A stretch of DNA of 64,000 nt, taken from assembly GCF_900103645.1 (NCBI RefSeq), contig NZ_FNHP01000002.1, positions 124,001 through 188,000 on the forward strand. Reading direction: 5' to 3'. Numbering within the stretch: position 1 is the stretch's first letter; the number at the start of each line of letters is the position of its first letter. The notes under the pieces are model-generated. The model did not search any database. It was not told where the DNA came from and saw only the letters and a list, made by a program, of their open reading frames with translations. The stretch is from Oryzisolibacter propanilivorax. Lineage in GTDB: Bacteria > Pseudomonadota > Gammaproteobacteria > Burkholderiales > Burkholderiaceae_C. This document shows positions 8,250-16,483 of this stretch, piece after piece. Position numbers and translations under genes: made by a program.

Positions 8250-9953
8250 TCAGTCGCCCTCGACCACGTAGCGCGACACCACCGGCGGTGCCTCGCCGAC
8301 GTGGAAGGCAAAGCGCCGGTCGCGCAGCGCGATATCCGAGGCGGTGATGCGCTCGAAGCGGCGCAGGTGCTCGGTCCAGGACTCGTCGACGATGCGCTCG
8401 ACGTAGCGGCGTGGCTCCTCGATGTCGTGCTGCAGCTCCCACGACAGCGCGCCGGCGCGCAGCCGGGCGCGGCGGCTGTCGCGCATCACGGCGCGGAAGT
8501 CGGCGGCGCGCGCCGGCTGGATCAGGTATTCGATGCTGGTCACCAGCCGCAGCCCGGTGGCCGGCGGCACCTCGGCGTGCGGGCGGCGCAGGCTCGTCGC
8601 CAGCGCCGGGCTCAGGTCCTCGTCGCCGTGGCGCCCCGGCACCAGGCGCTGCACCAGCAGCATCAGCAGCACCCCCGAGAGCGCCGCCGCGCCCAGGCTG
8701 GCGCGCACGCTGGACCAGCCCGCCACTTGGCCCCACAGCGCCGCGCCGCTGGCGGTGGCGCCCATGATGGCCATCTGGTAGATGGACATGCCGCGCGCGC
8801 GCACCCAGTTGGGCAGCGCCAGCTGCGCCGAGACGGTGAGCGAGTTGGCGGTGGTCAGCCAGGCCGCGCCGCCCAGCACCATCGCCGCCGACGCCACGTA
8901 GACGTTGGGCGCAGCGGCGACCAGCGCCGTGGCCAGCGCCTGCACCGCCGTGCCGCGCGCCACCAGCGCGTCCATGGCCATCTTCTGGCGCAGCCGCGGC
9001 AGGAAGCCCGCCGAGGCGATGGCCCCCGCGCCCATGGACGCCAGCAGCAGCGTGAAGGTGCCCGCGCCGCCGCCCTGCAGCCCGCGCGCCACCAGCGGCA
9101 GCAGCGCCAGCAGCGCCGTGGCATGCAGGAAGAACACCGCGATGCGCGCCAGCACCGCGCGCATCGGTGGCGATTCGCGCACGAACGCGATGCCCACGCG
9201 CATGGCGCTGGCCAGGCGCTCACGCCCCAGCGGCTGCGGCGTGGGCGCGCGGCGCCAGCGCAGGATGGTCAGCCCGGCCACCACCGACAGCAGCGCGTTC
9301 AGCACGAACACCCAAGCGCTGCCGACGCTGGCGATGACGGCGCCGGCCACCAGCGGGCCGATGATGCGCGAGGCATTCATGGCCACGCCGTTGAGCGCCA
9401 GCGCCGCCGGCAGCTGCGCGCGCGGCACCAGCTCGGGCACGATGGCGGCGAACACCGGCCAGCGCATGGCCAGGCCGATGCCGTTGGCGAACGTCAGGGC
9501 CAGCAGCGTCCAGGCCGACAGCCCGCCGGCCAGGATGGCCACGCACAGCACCAGCGCCACCGCCGCCACCCAGAACTGCGTGGCCATGAAGTAGCGGCGC
9601 CGGTCCAGGATGTCGGCCAGCGCGCCGCTGGGCAGCCCGAGCAGGAACACCGGCAGCGTGGACGCGGTCTGCACTAGCGCCACCAGCACCGGCGAGCTGG
9701 TCAGCGTGGTCATCAGCCAGGCGCTGGCCACGTCGTTCATCCACATGCAGGTGTTGGCCGCCAGCCAGGTCAGCCAGAGCATGCGGAACACCGGCACCGA
9801 CAGCGGCGCCAGCGCCGAGGGCGTGGCGGCGGGCGGCGCGTCGGCACGCTGGAACTCGGCGCGCGCCGCGGCTTCGGCGGCATCGGCCGTGGCGGAGATG
9901 GCGGCGGCGGGCGGCGTGGCCGGGGAAGTGTCGTGCGGGGGCTGGGGCGGCAT
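8250..9953 (-). CDS. MFS transporter, EntS-like (MFS_3) family
   Basis: Inner-membrane exporter of 567 residues. An Ala/Pro-rich N-terminal tail (about 1-50) is followed by about twelve membrane segments. The loop GLPSGALADILDRRRY matches the major-facilitator motif between helices 2 and 3. The last 100 residues or so form a soluble domain (TGLRLVTSIEYLI to the C-terminus) of the type seen in MFS_3 proteins, resembling a dimeric alpha-beta-barrel fold. Relatives export enterobactin or other small organics, but the substrate here is unknown. No siderophore biosynthesis genes are nearby. The gene is convergent with the DUF2868-like gene. A later start after the low-complexity tail is possible. 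Confidence 0.85.
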   Translation of the reverse strand: MPPQPPHDTSPATPPAAAISATADAAEAAARAEFQRADAPPAATPSALAPLSVPVFRMLWLTWLAANTCMWMNDVASAWLMTTLTSSPVLVALVQTASTLPVFLLGLPSGALADILDRRRYFMATQFWVAAVALVLCVAILAGGLSAWTLLALTFANGIGLAMRWPVFAAIVPELVPRAQLPAALALNGVAMNASRIIGPLVAGAVIASVGSAWVFVLNALLSVVAGLTILRWRRAPTPQPLGRERLASAMRVGIAFVRESPPMRAVLARIAVFFLHATALLALLPLVARGLQGGGAGTFTLLLASMGAGAIASAGFLPRLRQKMAMDALVARGTAVQALATALVAAAPNVYVASAAMVLGGAAWLTTANSLTVSAQLALPNWVRARGMSIYQMAIMGATASGAALWGQVAGWSSVRASLGAAALSGVLLMLLVQRLVPGRHGDEDLSPALATSLRRPHAEVPPATGLRLVTSIEYLIQPARAADFRAVMRDSRRARLRAGALSWELQHDIEEPRRYVERIVDESWTEHLRRFERITASDIALRDRRFAFHVGEAPPVVSRYVVEGD

Positions 9954-10022
9954 GTGCCGGCATTGTGGCGAAGCGGGCGCGAACCTGCTGGCGGCCGCGC
10001 CTGCCCGCCCGGCGCGCGGTTT

Positions 10023-10085
10023 CAGGTCAATTCGCCCTCTGGCCCTTGTGTTTCAAAGACCTACAGCTATCAATCGAGGAGCAAT
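10023..10085 (+). repeat. Interspersed repeat copy C
   Basis: The family outline is seen as GGTCAATTCGCCCTCTGGCCCT at the left, and ACCTACAGCTATCAATCGAGGAGCAAT at the right (split here only for reading). It fills most of the gap between the MFS start and the Lrp stop and ends exactly at the Lrp stop codon. Confidence 0.72.
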
Positions 10086-10564
10086 CAGGCGCCGCCCAGG
10101 TGCGCCAGCGGCAGAGCGCCGCCGGCCTTGACCTCGCCCAGCGAGAAGCTGGTGTGCATGTCCTTCACGTTGGGCAGGTTCAGCAACACCGTGCGCGCGA
10201 ACTGCGAAAAGCTATCCAGGTCGCGCGCCACCACTTGCAGCTCGAAGGTACCGGTGCCGCTGATGTAGTGGCACGACACCACCTCGGGAATCTGCGCAAT
10301 GGCCTGCTCCATGGCGCGCGTCAGCTCGCCGGTGTTGCGCTCGGCGTCCAGGCGCACGAAGGCCAGCACGCCCAGGCCGATCCTGTGGCGGTCGATCTCG
10401 GCGTGGTAGCCACGGATGAATCCCGCTTCCTCCAGTGCCCGCACGCGGCGCCAGCACGGCGCGGCCGACAGGCCGACGCGCTGCGCCAGCTCGGCGTTGG
10501 TCAGGCGCGCTTCCTGCTGCAGCTGGCCCAGGATGGCGATATCGTAGCGATCCAATGTTTCCAT
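10085..10564 (-). CDS. Lrp/AsnC-family transcriptional regulator
   Basis: DNA-binding regulator of 159 residues. An N-terminal winged helix-turn-helix covers roughly residues 5-55 (NAELAQRVGLSAAPCWRRV), followed by the RAM/AsnC effector domain (ISGTGTFELQVVARDLDSF). It is divergently transcribed from the indolepyruvate ferredoxin oxidoreductase gene, with 170 bases between the starts. That arrangement commonly means the Lrp member senses an aromatic or branched amino acid and controls its neighbour. The effector is inferred from context only. Confidence 0.92.
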   Translation of the reverse strand: METLDRYDIAILGQLQQEARLTNAELAQRVGLSAAPCWRRVRALEEAGFIRGYHAEIDRHRIGLGVLAFVRLDAERNTGELTRAMEQAIAQIPEVVSCHYISGTGTFELQVVARDLDSFSQFARTVLLNLPNVKDMHTSFSLGEVKAGGALPLAHLGGA

Positions 10565-10580
10565 TTTTCGATTGTTTCAA

Positions 10581-10593
10581 GAAAGGATCTTTC
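10581..10593. promoter_or_regulatory. Candidate Lrp operator in the divergent intergenic region
   Basis: A short dyad, GAAAG-GAT-CTTTC, lies in an AT-rich stretch 17 bases upstream of the Lrp-type gene start, on the side facing the oxidoreductase gene. Lrp proteins bind AT-rich dyads and often autoregulate. The dyad is seen; its function is inferred. Confidence 0.35.
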
Positions 10594-10734
10594 CTATATC
10601 AGGGTAAACACGGCAAAGAACGAAAAGACATACGCCCATCGCGCGCATACACTGCCCCGCATGGCCTACCGGCCGAGCAGACCTGTGCCCGCGCACCCTG
10701 CGGCACGCAGCAGCAGACCCACGGAGACACCACC

Positions 10735-13700
10735 ATGAACGCCCCCCTGCCCGAGCACGTCCGCCGTGCGCTTGAAACGGTCACCCTGGAGGACAAATAC
10801 ACCCTGCAGGAGGGCCGCGCCTTCATGAGCGGCGTGCAGGCGCTGGTGCGCCTGCCGATGCTGCAGCGCCAGCGCGACGCCGCCGCCGGGCTGAACACCG
10901 CCGGCTTCATCAGCGGCTACCGCGGCTCGCCCCTGGGTGGCTACGACCAGGCGCTGTGGGCCGCGCGCAAGCACCTGGCGGCCGAGCACATCGTCTTCCA
11001 GCCGGGCGTGAACGAGGAGCTGGCCGCCACCGCCGTGTGGGGCACGCAGCAGCTGGATCTGTACCCCGAGTCGAAAAAGCACGACGGCGTGTTCGGCATC
11101 TGGTACGGCAAGGGCCCGGGCGTGGACCGCTGCTCGGACGTGTTCAAGCACGCCAACATGGCCGGCACCGCCCGGCATGGCGGCGTGATCGCCGTGGCCG
11201 GCGACGACCACATCAGCAAGAGCAGCACCGCCGCGCACCAGAGCGACCACATCTTCAAGGCCTGCGGCACGCCGGTGTTCTTCCCGAGCAGCGTGCAGGA
11301 CATCCTGGACATGGGCCTGCACGCCTTCGCCATGAGCCGCTTCTCGGGCCTGTGGTCGGGGCTGAAGACGGTGCAGGAGGTGGTCGAGTCGTCGTCCAGC
11401 ATCTCGGTCGACCCGGACCGGGTGCGCATCGTGCTGCCGGAGGACTTCGCCATGCCGCCCGGCGGCCTGCACATCCGCTGGCCCGACGCGCCCCTGGAGC
11501 AGGAGGCGCGGCTGATGGACTACAAGTGGTACGCCGCGCTGGCATACGTGCGCGCCAACAAGCTCAATTACAACGTGATCGACAGTGGTGCGCGCGACCG
11601 CTTCGGGCTGATCGCCAGCGGCAAGGCGTACAACGACATGCGCCAGGCGCTGGTCGACCTGGGGCTGGACGACGCCACCTGCCGCGAGCTGGGCATCCGC
11701 GTGCACAAGGTGAACGTGGTTTGGCCGCTGGAGGCGAACATCACGCGCCAGTTCGCCGAGGGCCTGCAGGAAATCCTGGTGGTCGAGGAAAAGCGCCAGG
11801 TCATCGAGTACCAGCTCAAGGAGCAGCTCTACAACTGGCGCGCCGACGTGCGCCCGGACGTGCTGGGCAAGTTCGACGAGGTCGAGGGCGACCACTCCGG
11901 CGGCGAGTGGGGCCTGCCCAACCCGAGCCAGAACTGGCTGCTGCGCCCGAAGGCCGACCTGACGCCGGCGCTCATCGCCCAAGCCATCGCCCGGCGGCTG
12001 AAAAAACTCGGCGTGCCGACACACATCGCCGCGCGCATGGACGAGCGCCTGGCGGTGGTGCGCGCACGCGAGCAGCAGCTGGCCGCGCAGACCCTGCAGA
12101 CCGGCGAGCGCATGCCATGGTTCTGCAGCGGCTGCCCGCACAACACCAGCACCCGCGTGCCCGAGGGCAGCCGCGCCGTGGCCGGCATCGGCTGCCACTA
12201 CATGGCCAACTGGATGCCCGACCGCGCCACCAGCACCTTCACACAGATGGGCGGCGAGGGCGTGACCTGGGTCGGCCAGGCGCCATTCACCCAGGACCGC
12301 CACGTCTTCGCCAACCTGGGCGACGGCACCTACTTCCACAGCGGGCTGCTGGCCATCCGCCAGGCGATTGCCTCGGGTGCCAACATCACCTACAAGATCC
12401 TCTACAACGACGCCGTGGCCATGACCGGCGGCCAGCAAGTGGGCGAGCGCCCGGAGGGCCACTCGGTGGCGCAGATCGCGCACAGCCTGCGCGCCGAGGG
12501 CATCGCCAAGTTGGTGGTGGTGACCGACGAGCCGGAGAAATACGCCGGCCGCACGCACCCGGCGAACGCCGCGCGCGACGGCCGGCCCGAGCTGCTAAAC
12601 GACCTGCCGCCCGGCGTCGAGGTGTTCCACCGCGACGAGCTCGACCGCATCCAGCGCGAGCTGCGCGAGGTGCCCGGCTGCACGGCGCTGATCTACGACC
12701 AGACCTGCGCCACGGAAAAGCGCCGGCGCAGGAAGCGCGGCAAGCTGGCCACGCCTGCCAAGACGGTGCTCATCAACGAGCTGGTGTGCGAGGGCTGCGG
12801 CGACTGCTCGGTGCAGTCCAACTGCCTGTCGGTGGAGCCGGTGGAAACCGAGTTCGGCAGGAAGCGCCGCATCAACCAGAACACCTGCAACAAGGACTAC
12901 TCCTGCGTCAAGGGCTTCTGCCCGAGCTTCGTCACTGTCGAGGGCGGCGAGCTGAAGAAGCCGAAGAAGGAAAAAAAGGGCGACCTGGCCAGCCTGCCGC
13001 CGATCCCTGAGCCGGTGCTGCCGGTGGCCCAGAGCGCCTGGGGCATCGTGGTCGCCGGCGTCGGCGGCACGGGCGTGATCACCATCGGCTCGCTGCTGGG
13101 CATGGCCGCGCATCTGGAGGGCAAGGGCGTCATCACCCAGGACGCGGCCGGCCTGGCGCAGAAGGGCGGCGCCACCTGGAGCCACGTGCAGATCGCCAAC
13201 CGCCCCGAGGCCATCCACACCACCAAGGTGGACACGGCGCAGGCCGACCTGGTGATCGGCTGCGACCCCATCGTCGCCGCCAACAAGGCCACGCTGGCCG
13301 CCATGCGGCCCGGGCGCACCTTCGTCGCGCTGAACACCCACGGCACGCCGGCGGCGGCCTTCGTGCACGACCCCGACTGGCAGTTTCCGGCCGGCAGCTG
13401 CGAGGCCGCCATCGCCCAGACCGTGGGCAGCGAGCTGCTGGGCGTGCTGGACGCCAGCGACGCCGCCACCCAGCTGCTGGGCGACAGCATCTACACCAAC
13501 CCGCTGATGCTGGGCTACGCCTGGCAGCAGGGCCGGGTGCCGCTGTCGCACGCCGCGCTGATGCGCGCCATGGAATTGAACGGCGTGCAGGTGGCGAACA
13601 ACCAGGCGGCCTTCGAATGGGGCCGGCGCCTGGCGCACGACCCGGCCGGGGTGCGCGCGCTGCTGGCGATGGCGCAGGTCATCCAGTTCGTGAAAAAACC

Positions 13701-14379
13701 CGGCCTGGCCGAGATGCTGGAGCGGCGCGAACAATTCCTGACCGGCTACCAGAACGCTGCCTACGCCGCCGAGTACCGTACCTTCATCGAGCAGGTGCAG
13801 GCCGCCGAGGCGCGCGTGGCGCCGGGCAGCACGCGCTTGGCGCAGGCGGTGGCGCGCTACCTGTTCAAGCTGATGGCCTACAAGGACGAGTACGAGGTGG
13901 CGCGCCTGCACACCGATCCCGCCTTCACGGCGCGCATCGCGGGCATGTTCGAGGGCGATTACAAAATCGTGCACCACTTGGCGCCGCCAACGACCGCCGC
14001 CCGCAACGACCGGGGCGAGCTGGTCAAGAAAGCCTACGGGCCGTGGATGCGCCACGCCTTCACGCTGCTGGCGAAGATGAAAGGCCTGCGCGGCACGGCG
14101 CTGGATCCGTTCGGCCGCACCGAGGAGCGGCGCACCGAACGCGCGCTGATCCAGCAGTACCGCGCCTGCATCGAGGAGCTGCTGACCGGCTTGAGCCCGG
14201 AACGGCTGGCGCTGGCGGTGGAGATCGCCTCCATCCCCGAGGACATCCGCGGCTACGGCCACGTGAAGGAACGCCACCTGCAGGCGGCACGTGCCAGGTG
14301 GGATGCGCTGCTGGCGCGCTGGCGCGATCCGCAGCAGACCCGGCAGCCGGCATCGCGCCCGGCGCCCACCTCGGCCTGA
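10735..14379 (+). CDS. Indolepyruvate ferredoxin oxidoreductase, fused alpha/beta
   Basis: Thiamine-diphosphate enzyme that oxidatively decarboxylates aryl pyruvates (indolepyruvate, phenylpyruvate) to the aryl-acetyl-CoA while reducing ferredoxin; it acts in aromatic amino acid degradation. The protein has 1214 residues from the ATG at 10735, which follows GGAGACACCACC. The TPP-binding region is near residue 530 (NLGDGTYFHSG and ILYNDAVAMTGGQ). A 4Fe-4S Cys cluster starts at Cys685 (CEGCGDCSVQSNC, then CVKGFC). The gamma-type domain begins near 775 (VAGVGGTGVITIGSLLG). The single-chain fusion is the usual betaproteobacterial form. It is divergent from an Lrp regulator. Confidence 0.93.
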   Translation: MNAPLPEHVRRALETVTLEDKYTLQEGRAFMSGVQALVRLPMLQRQRDAAAGLNTAGFISGYRGSPLGGYDQALWAARKHLAAEHIVFQPGVNEELAATAVWGTQQLDLYPESKKHDGVFGIWYGKGPGVDRCSDVFKHANMAGTARHGGVIAVAGDDHISKSSTAAHQSDHIFKACGTPVFFPSSVQDILDMGLHAFAMSRFSGLWSGLKTVQEVVESSSSISVDPDRVRIVLPEDFAMPPGGLHIRWPDAPLEQEARLMDYKWYAALAYVRANKLNYNVIDSGARDRFGLIASGKAYNDMRQALVDLGLDDATCRELGIRVHKVNVVWPLEANITRQFAEGLQEILVVEEKRQVIEYQLKEQLYNWRADVRPDVLGKFDEVEGDHSGGEWGLPNPSQNWLLRPKADLTPALIAQAIARRLKKLGVPTHIAARMDERLAVVRAREQQLAAQTLQTGERMPWFCSGCPHNTSTRVPEGSRAVAGIGCHYMANWMPDRATSTFTQMGGEGVTWVGQAPFTQDRHVFANLGDGTYFHSGLLAIRQAIASGANITYKILYNDAVAMTGGQQVGERPEGHSVAQIAHSLRAEGIAKLVVVTDEPEKYAGRTHPANAARDGRPELLNDLPPGVEVFHRDELDRIQRELREVPGCTALIYDQTCATEKRRRRKRGKLATPAKTVLINELVCEGCGDCSVQSNCLSVEPVETEFGRKRRINQNTCNKDYSCVKGFCPSFVTVEGGELKKPKKEKKGDLASLPPIPEPVLPVAQSAWGIVVAGVGGTGVITIGSLLGMAAHLEGKGVITQDAAGLAQKGGATWSHVQIANRPEAIHTTKVDTAQADLVIGCDPIVAANKATLAAMRPGRTFVALNTHGTPAAAFVHDPDWQFPAGSCEAAIAQTVGSELLGVLDASDAATQLLGDSIYTNPLMLGYAWQQGRVPLSHAALMRAMELNGVQVANNQAAFEWGRRLAHDPAGVRALLAMAQVIQFVKKPGLAEMLERREQFLTGYQNAAYAAEYRTFIEQVQAAEARVAPGSTRLAQAVARYLFKLMAYKDEYEVARLHTDPAFTARIAGMFEGDYKIVHHLAPPTTAARNDRGELVKKAYGPWMRHAFTLLAKMKGLRGTALDPFGRTEERRTERALIQQYRACIEELLTGLSPERLALAVEIASIPEDIRGYGHVKERHLQAARARWDALLARWRDPQQTRQPASRPAPTSA

Positions 14380-14390
14380 GTCGCCTCCGT

Positions 14391-14495
14391 CTCCCTCTCC
14401 CGCACGGCGGAAGAGGGCAGGGTGAGGGACCATGCCAGAGGCGCCGCGCCCAAAACAGCCGCCCTCACCCTACCGTCTCCCAGAGGGAGAGGGAG
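14391..14495. repeat. Large imperfect inverted repeat between convergent genes
   Basis: The left arm, 14391-14428, begins CTCCCTCTCCCGCAC and ends GGGTGAGGG. The right arm, 14462-14495, begins CCCTCACCCTACC and ends GAGGGAGAGGGAG. Each arm is itself a small hairpin, and the arms pair with one another across 33 bases. It occupies the 128-base tail-to-tail gap between the oxidoreductase and mscS genes and may act as a bidirectional terminator. CCCTCACCC...GAGAGGGAG units are common dispersed repeats in proteobacteria. Confidence 0.7.
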
Positions 14496-14507
14496 CGAAT
14501 ACCGGCC

Positions 14508-15644
14508 TTACGCAGCAGGCAGTGCGCCGGTTTCGGCCTGGGCCGGCACGCCCTGCGCGTGGACGCCCGTCTGCCCGGAAGCCACCTGCACCCGGCTCAC
14601 CGGCACCGCCAGCTGCACGTCCAGCACCTGCAGCCGCCCCAGCAGCTCCAGGTTGATGCGCTGCTGGATGTCCATGTACAGGTTGTAGCCCGGGTCCTCG
14701 ACGATGTAGACCACCTCGTAGTCCAGCGAGCTGGCGCCGAAGCCCTTGAAGTGCGCGCGGTCGAAGCGCACCTGCGGCACGCCCTGGATGATCTCGGCCA
14801 CGGCCTGCGACACGGCGGCGGCCTTCTCGGGCGGCGTGGACTGGGCGATGCTGAAGGCGAACACGATGCGCCGCTCGCGCATCACGCGGTAGTTGTTGAT
14901 GGTCTGCTTGAGCAGGTCGGTGTTGCCCATGACCACCTGCTCGCCGCTCAGGGCCTTGATGCGCGTGGTCTTCACACCGACTTTTTGCACCGTGCCGGCG
15001 ACACCGCCGACGACGATGAAGTCGCCCACCTCGAAGGGCTTGTCCACGGCAATCGCCATCGAGGCGAACAGGTCGGCCAGGATGTTCTGCACCGCCAGCG
15101 CCACCGCCACGCCGCCCACGCCCAGGCTGGCGATGAAGGCGGTGATGTTCACCCCCAGGTTGGCCAGGATGGACAGCAGCACCGTCACCCACAGCAGCGT
15201 GCGCAGCGCCCACGACATCAGCGTGCCCGAGGCGCTGACCTGGTTCGGCCCGGTGTTGCCGTGGTGCGCACGGTAGCGCTCGACCACCACCGCGATGGCG
15301 CGCGAGCCCCACAGCCCGATCTGCAGTGCCACGGCGATGAACCACAGCTGGCTGACGCGGTTGTGCCAGCGGTCCGGCAGGTCCAGGAAGCCGAGCCCGA
15401 CCAGCAGCGCCGCCAGCAGGATCAGCAGCTGGCTGGTGCCGGCCAGCACCCGCGCCAGCAGCCGCGTCGCGCTGTGGCCGGGACGTTCCTGCAATTGGCG
15501 CGCGCGCCGCTGGCCCCAGCGCAGCGCCAGCGTCAGCAGCACATAGGTGACGAGCATGGCCGCCACGGCCACCAGAGCGCTGGCGGGCGAGATGCCCCAC
15601 CAGCCCTCGGCATGCAACCAATCCCAATCCGGTAGCAACTCCAT
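14508..15644 (-). CDS. MscS-family mechanosensitive channel
   Basis: Small-conductance mechanosensitive ion channel of 378 residues in the inner membrane, releasing solutes on osmotic downshock. Four hydrophobic segments are seen, the last being the pore helix of the family (ITAFIASLGVGGVAVALAVQ) followed by NILADLFASM. Next come the beta-domain signature KPFEVGDFIVVGG and a C-terminal alpha/beta domain. The ATG at 15644 is preferred: AAAGGAAAGGA lies just upstream, whereas the in-frame GTG at 15683 lacks a good ribosome binding site. It is convergent with the oxidoreductase gene. Confidence 0.92.
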   Translation of the reverse strand: MELLPDWDWLHAEGWWGISPASALVAVAAMLVTYVLLTLALRWGQRRARQLQERPGHSATRLLARVLAGTSQLLILLAALLVGLGFLDLPDRWHNRVSQLWFIAVALQIGLWGSRAIAVVVERYRAHHGNTGPNQVSASGTLMSWALRTLLWVTVLLSILANLGVNITAFIASLGVGGVAVALAVQNILADLFASMAIAVDKPFEVGDFIVVGGVAGTVQKVGVKTTRIKALSGEQVVMGNTDLLKQTINNYRVMRERRIVFAFSIAQSTPPEKAAAVSQAVAEIIQGVPQVRFDRAHFKGFGASSLDYEVVYIVEDPGYNLYMDIQQRINLELLGRLQVLDVQLAVPVSRVQVASGQTGVHAQGVPAQAETGALPAA

Positions 15645-15707
15645 CACGCGCAAAATCCTTTCCTTTCTCTGCCGGCTGCCCACTGGCAGGCAGCCACAAA
15701 ACCAAAA

Positions 15708-15733
15708 GCGCCACGGGAGTGAACCGGTGGCGC
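15708..15733 (-). promoter_or_regulatory. Hairpin followed by T-rich tract in the mscS leader
   Basis: On the minus strand, GCGCCAC (15727-15733 side) pairs with GTGGCGC (15708-15714) around a 12-base loop and is followed by CTTTTGGTTTTG. This resembles an intrinsic terminator, yet no minus-strand gene lies upstream of it before yajC, so it would be in the mscS 5' leader as an attenuator. A second pairing (GGCAGCC/GGCTGCC) follows downstream. Confidence 0.4.
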
Positions 15734-15841
15734 GAAAGTCGCATCCTAACGAGCGAGGCGGAACCGACGCGTAGGCCCAGGCCGACGATGGCTGGTGCGC
15801 CCGGCTGCCGGCCGGACATGACCCAACACCCGACCGGGGCT

Positions 15842-15903
15842 TTTGCTATTTTTTAATAGCTAAGAACCCTTTAAATACAAGGGCTGTAGCCTGTTTTTAT
15901 TTG
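15842..15903 (-). repeat. Interspersed repeat copy D
   Basis: Inverted copy: read on the minus strand it runs from an AAACAGGCTACAGCCCTTG core to TTAGCTATTAAAAAATAGC. It lies in the mscS-yajC gap. It contains a small internal dyad (GCTATTTTTTAATAGC, 15845-15860) that is nearly palindromic. Confidence 0.7.
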
Positions 15904-16060
15904 CAACACCTAGCCTGGGCGCGCGCGGGCGCTTGCCAGTACGGCGCAGGGGCCTTTCCCGGAGCGCCGCATACAATGCCCGGCTGTCCGCGCGCTGGCA
16001 CAGCTGCTGGCGCGCCCCCCCGACTGTCCCGTCACCCTTCGCTTCCCGGAGCCAACCGCC

Positions 16061-16396
16061 GTGCTGATTTCCTCCGCTTTCGCCCAGACCGCCCCCGCAG
16101 CCGCCGCCGAGGGCGGCATCATGGGCTCGCTCACCGGCATGCTGCCGCTGGTGCTGATGTTCGTGGTGCTGTACTTCATCATGATCCGCCCGCAGATGAA
16201 GCGCCAGAAAGAGCACAAGGCCATGATCGAGGCGCTGGCCAAGGGCGACGAGGTGGCCACCGCCGGCGGCCTGCTGGGCCGCGTGACGCGCCTGTCCGAA
16301 GGCAGCATGTACATCGAGATCGCCAATGGCGTCGAGGTGCAGGTGCAGCGCAGCGCCGTCACCCAGGTGCTGCCCAAGGGCACGGTGCTGAAGTAA
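16061..16396 (+). CDS. yajC: Preprotein translocase subunit YajC
   Basis: Single-span inner-membrane accessory of the SecYEG-SecDF translocase. The protein has 111 residues from a GTG start preceded by CCGGAG. The N-terminal stretch is followed by the helix GMLPLVLMFVVLYFIMIRPQ and the family motif RPQMKRQKEHKAM, then a small soluble domain (GDEVATAGGLLGRV). It is the first gene of a yajC-secD-secF set; tgt and queA, which often precede yajC, are absent from the window. Confidence 0.96.
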   Translation: MLISSAFAQTAPAAAAEGGIMGSLTGMLPLVLMFVVLYFIMIRPQMKRQKEHKAMIEALAKGDEVATAGGLLGRVTRLSEGSMYIEIANGVEVQVQRSAVTQVLPKGTVLK

Positions 16397-16483
16397 ATTT
16401 TTTCCTGATGGTGTCCGCCATCGCGACGGGGCGCGCCGCACGGCTGCGCCCCGTCACCCGTTTGTGAGACGAAGAGCGCGATC

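Larger units (their letters stand above)
15645..16060. other. 416-base gap between mscS and yajC
   Basis: Divergent intergenic region that must hold the promoters for mscS and the yajC-secDF operon. It contains a hairpin on the mscS side (15708-15733) and an AT-rich repeat copy in the middle (15842-15903). I see no tRNA, no recognisable riboswitch and no convincing small gene. Confidence 0.6.

Noticed and set aside
7971-9677. Plus-strand frame of 568 codons across the MFS gene
   Set aside because: Composition is typical of a GC shadow, and the minus strand shows a normal transporter.
15645-16060. tRNA or riboswitch in the mscS-yajC gap
   Set aside because: No cloverleaf or known aptamer consensus could be drawn; only a hairpin and a repeat copy are present.
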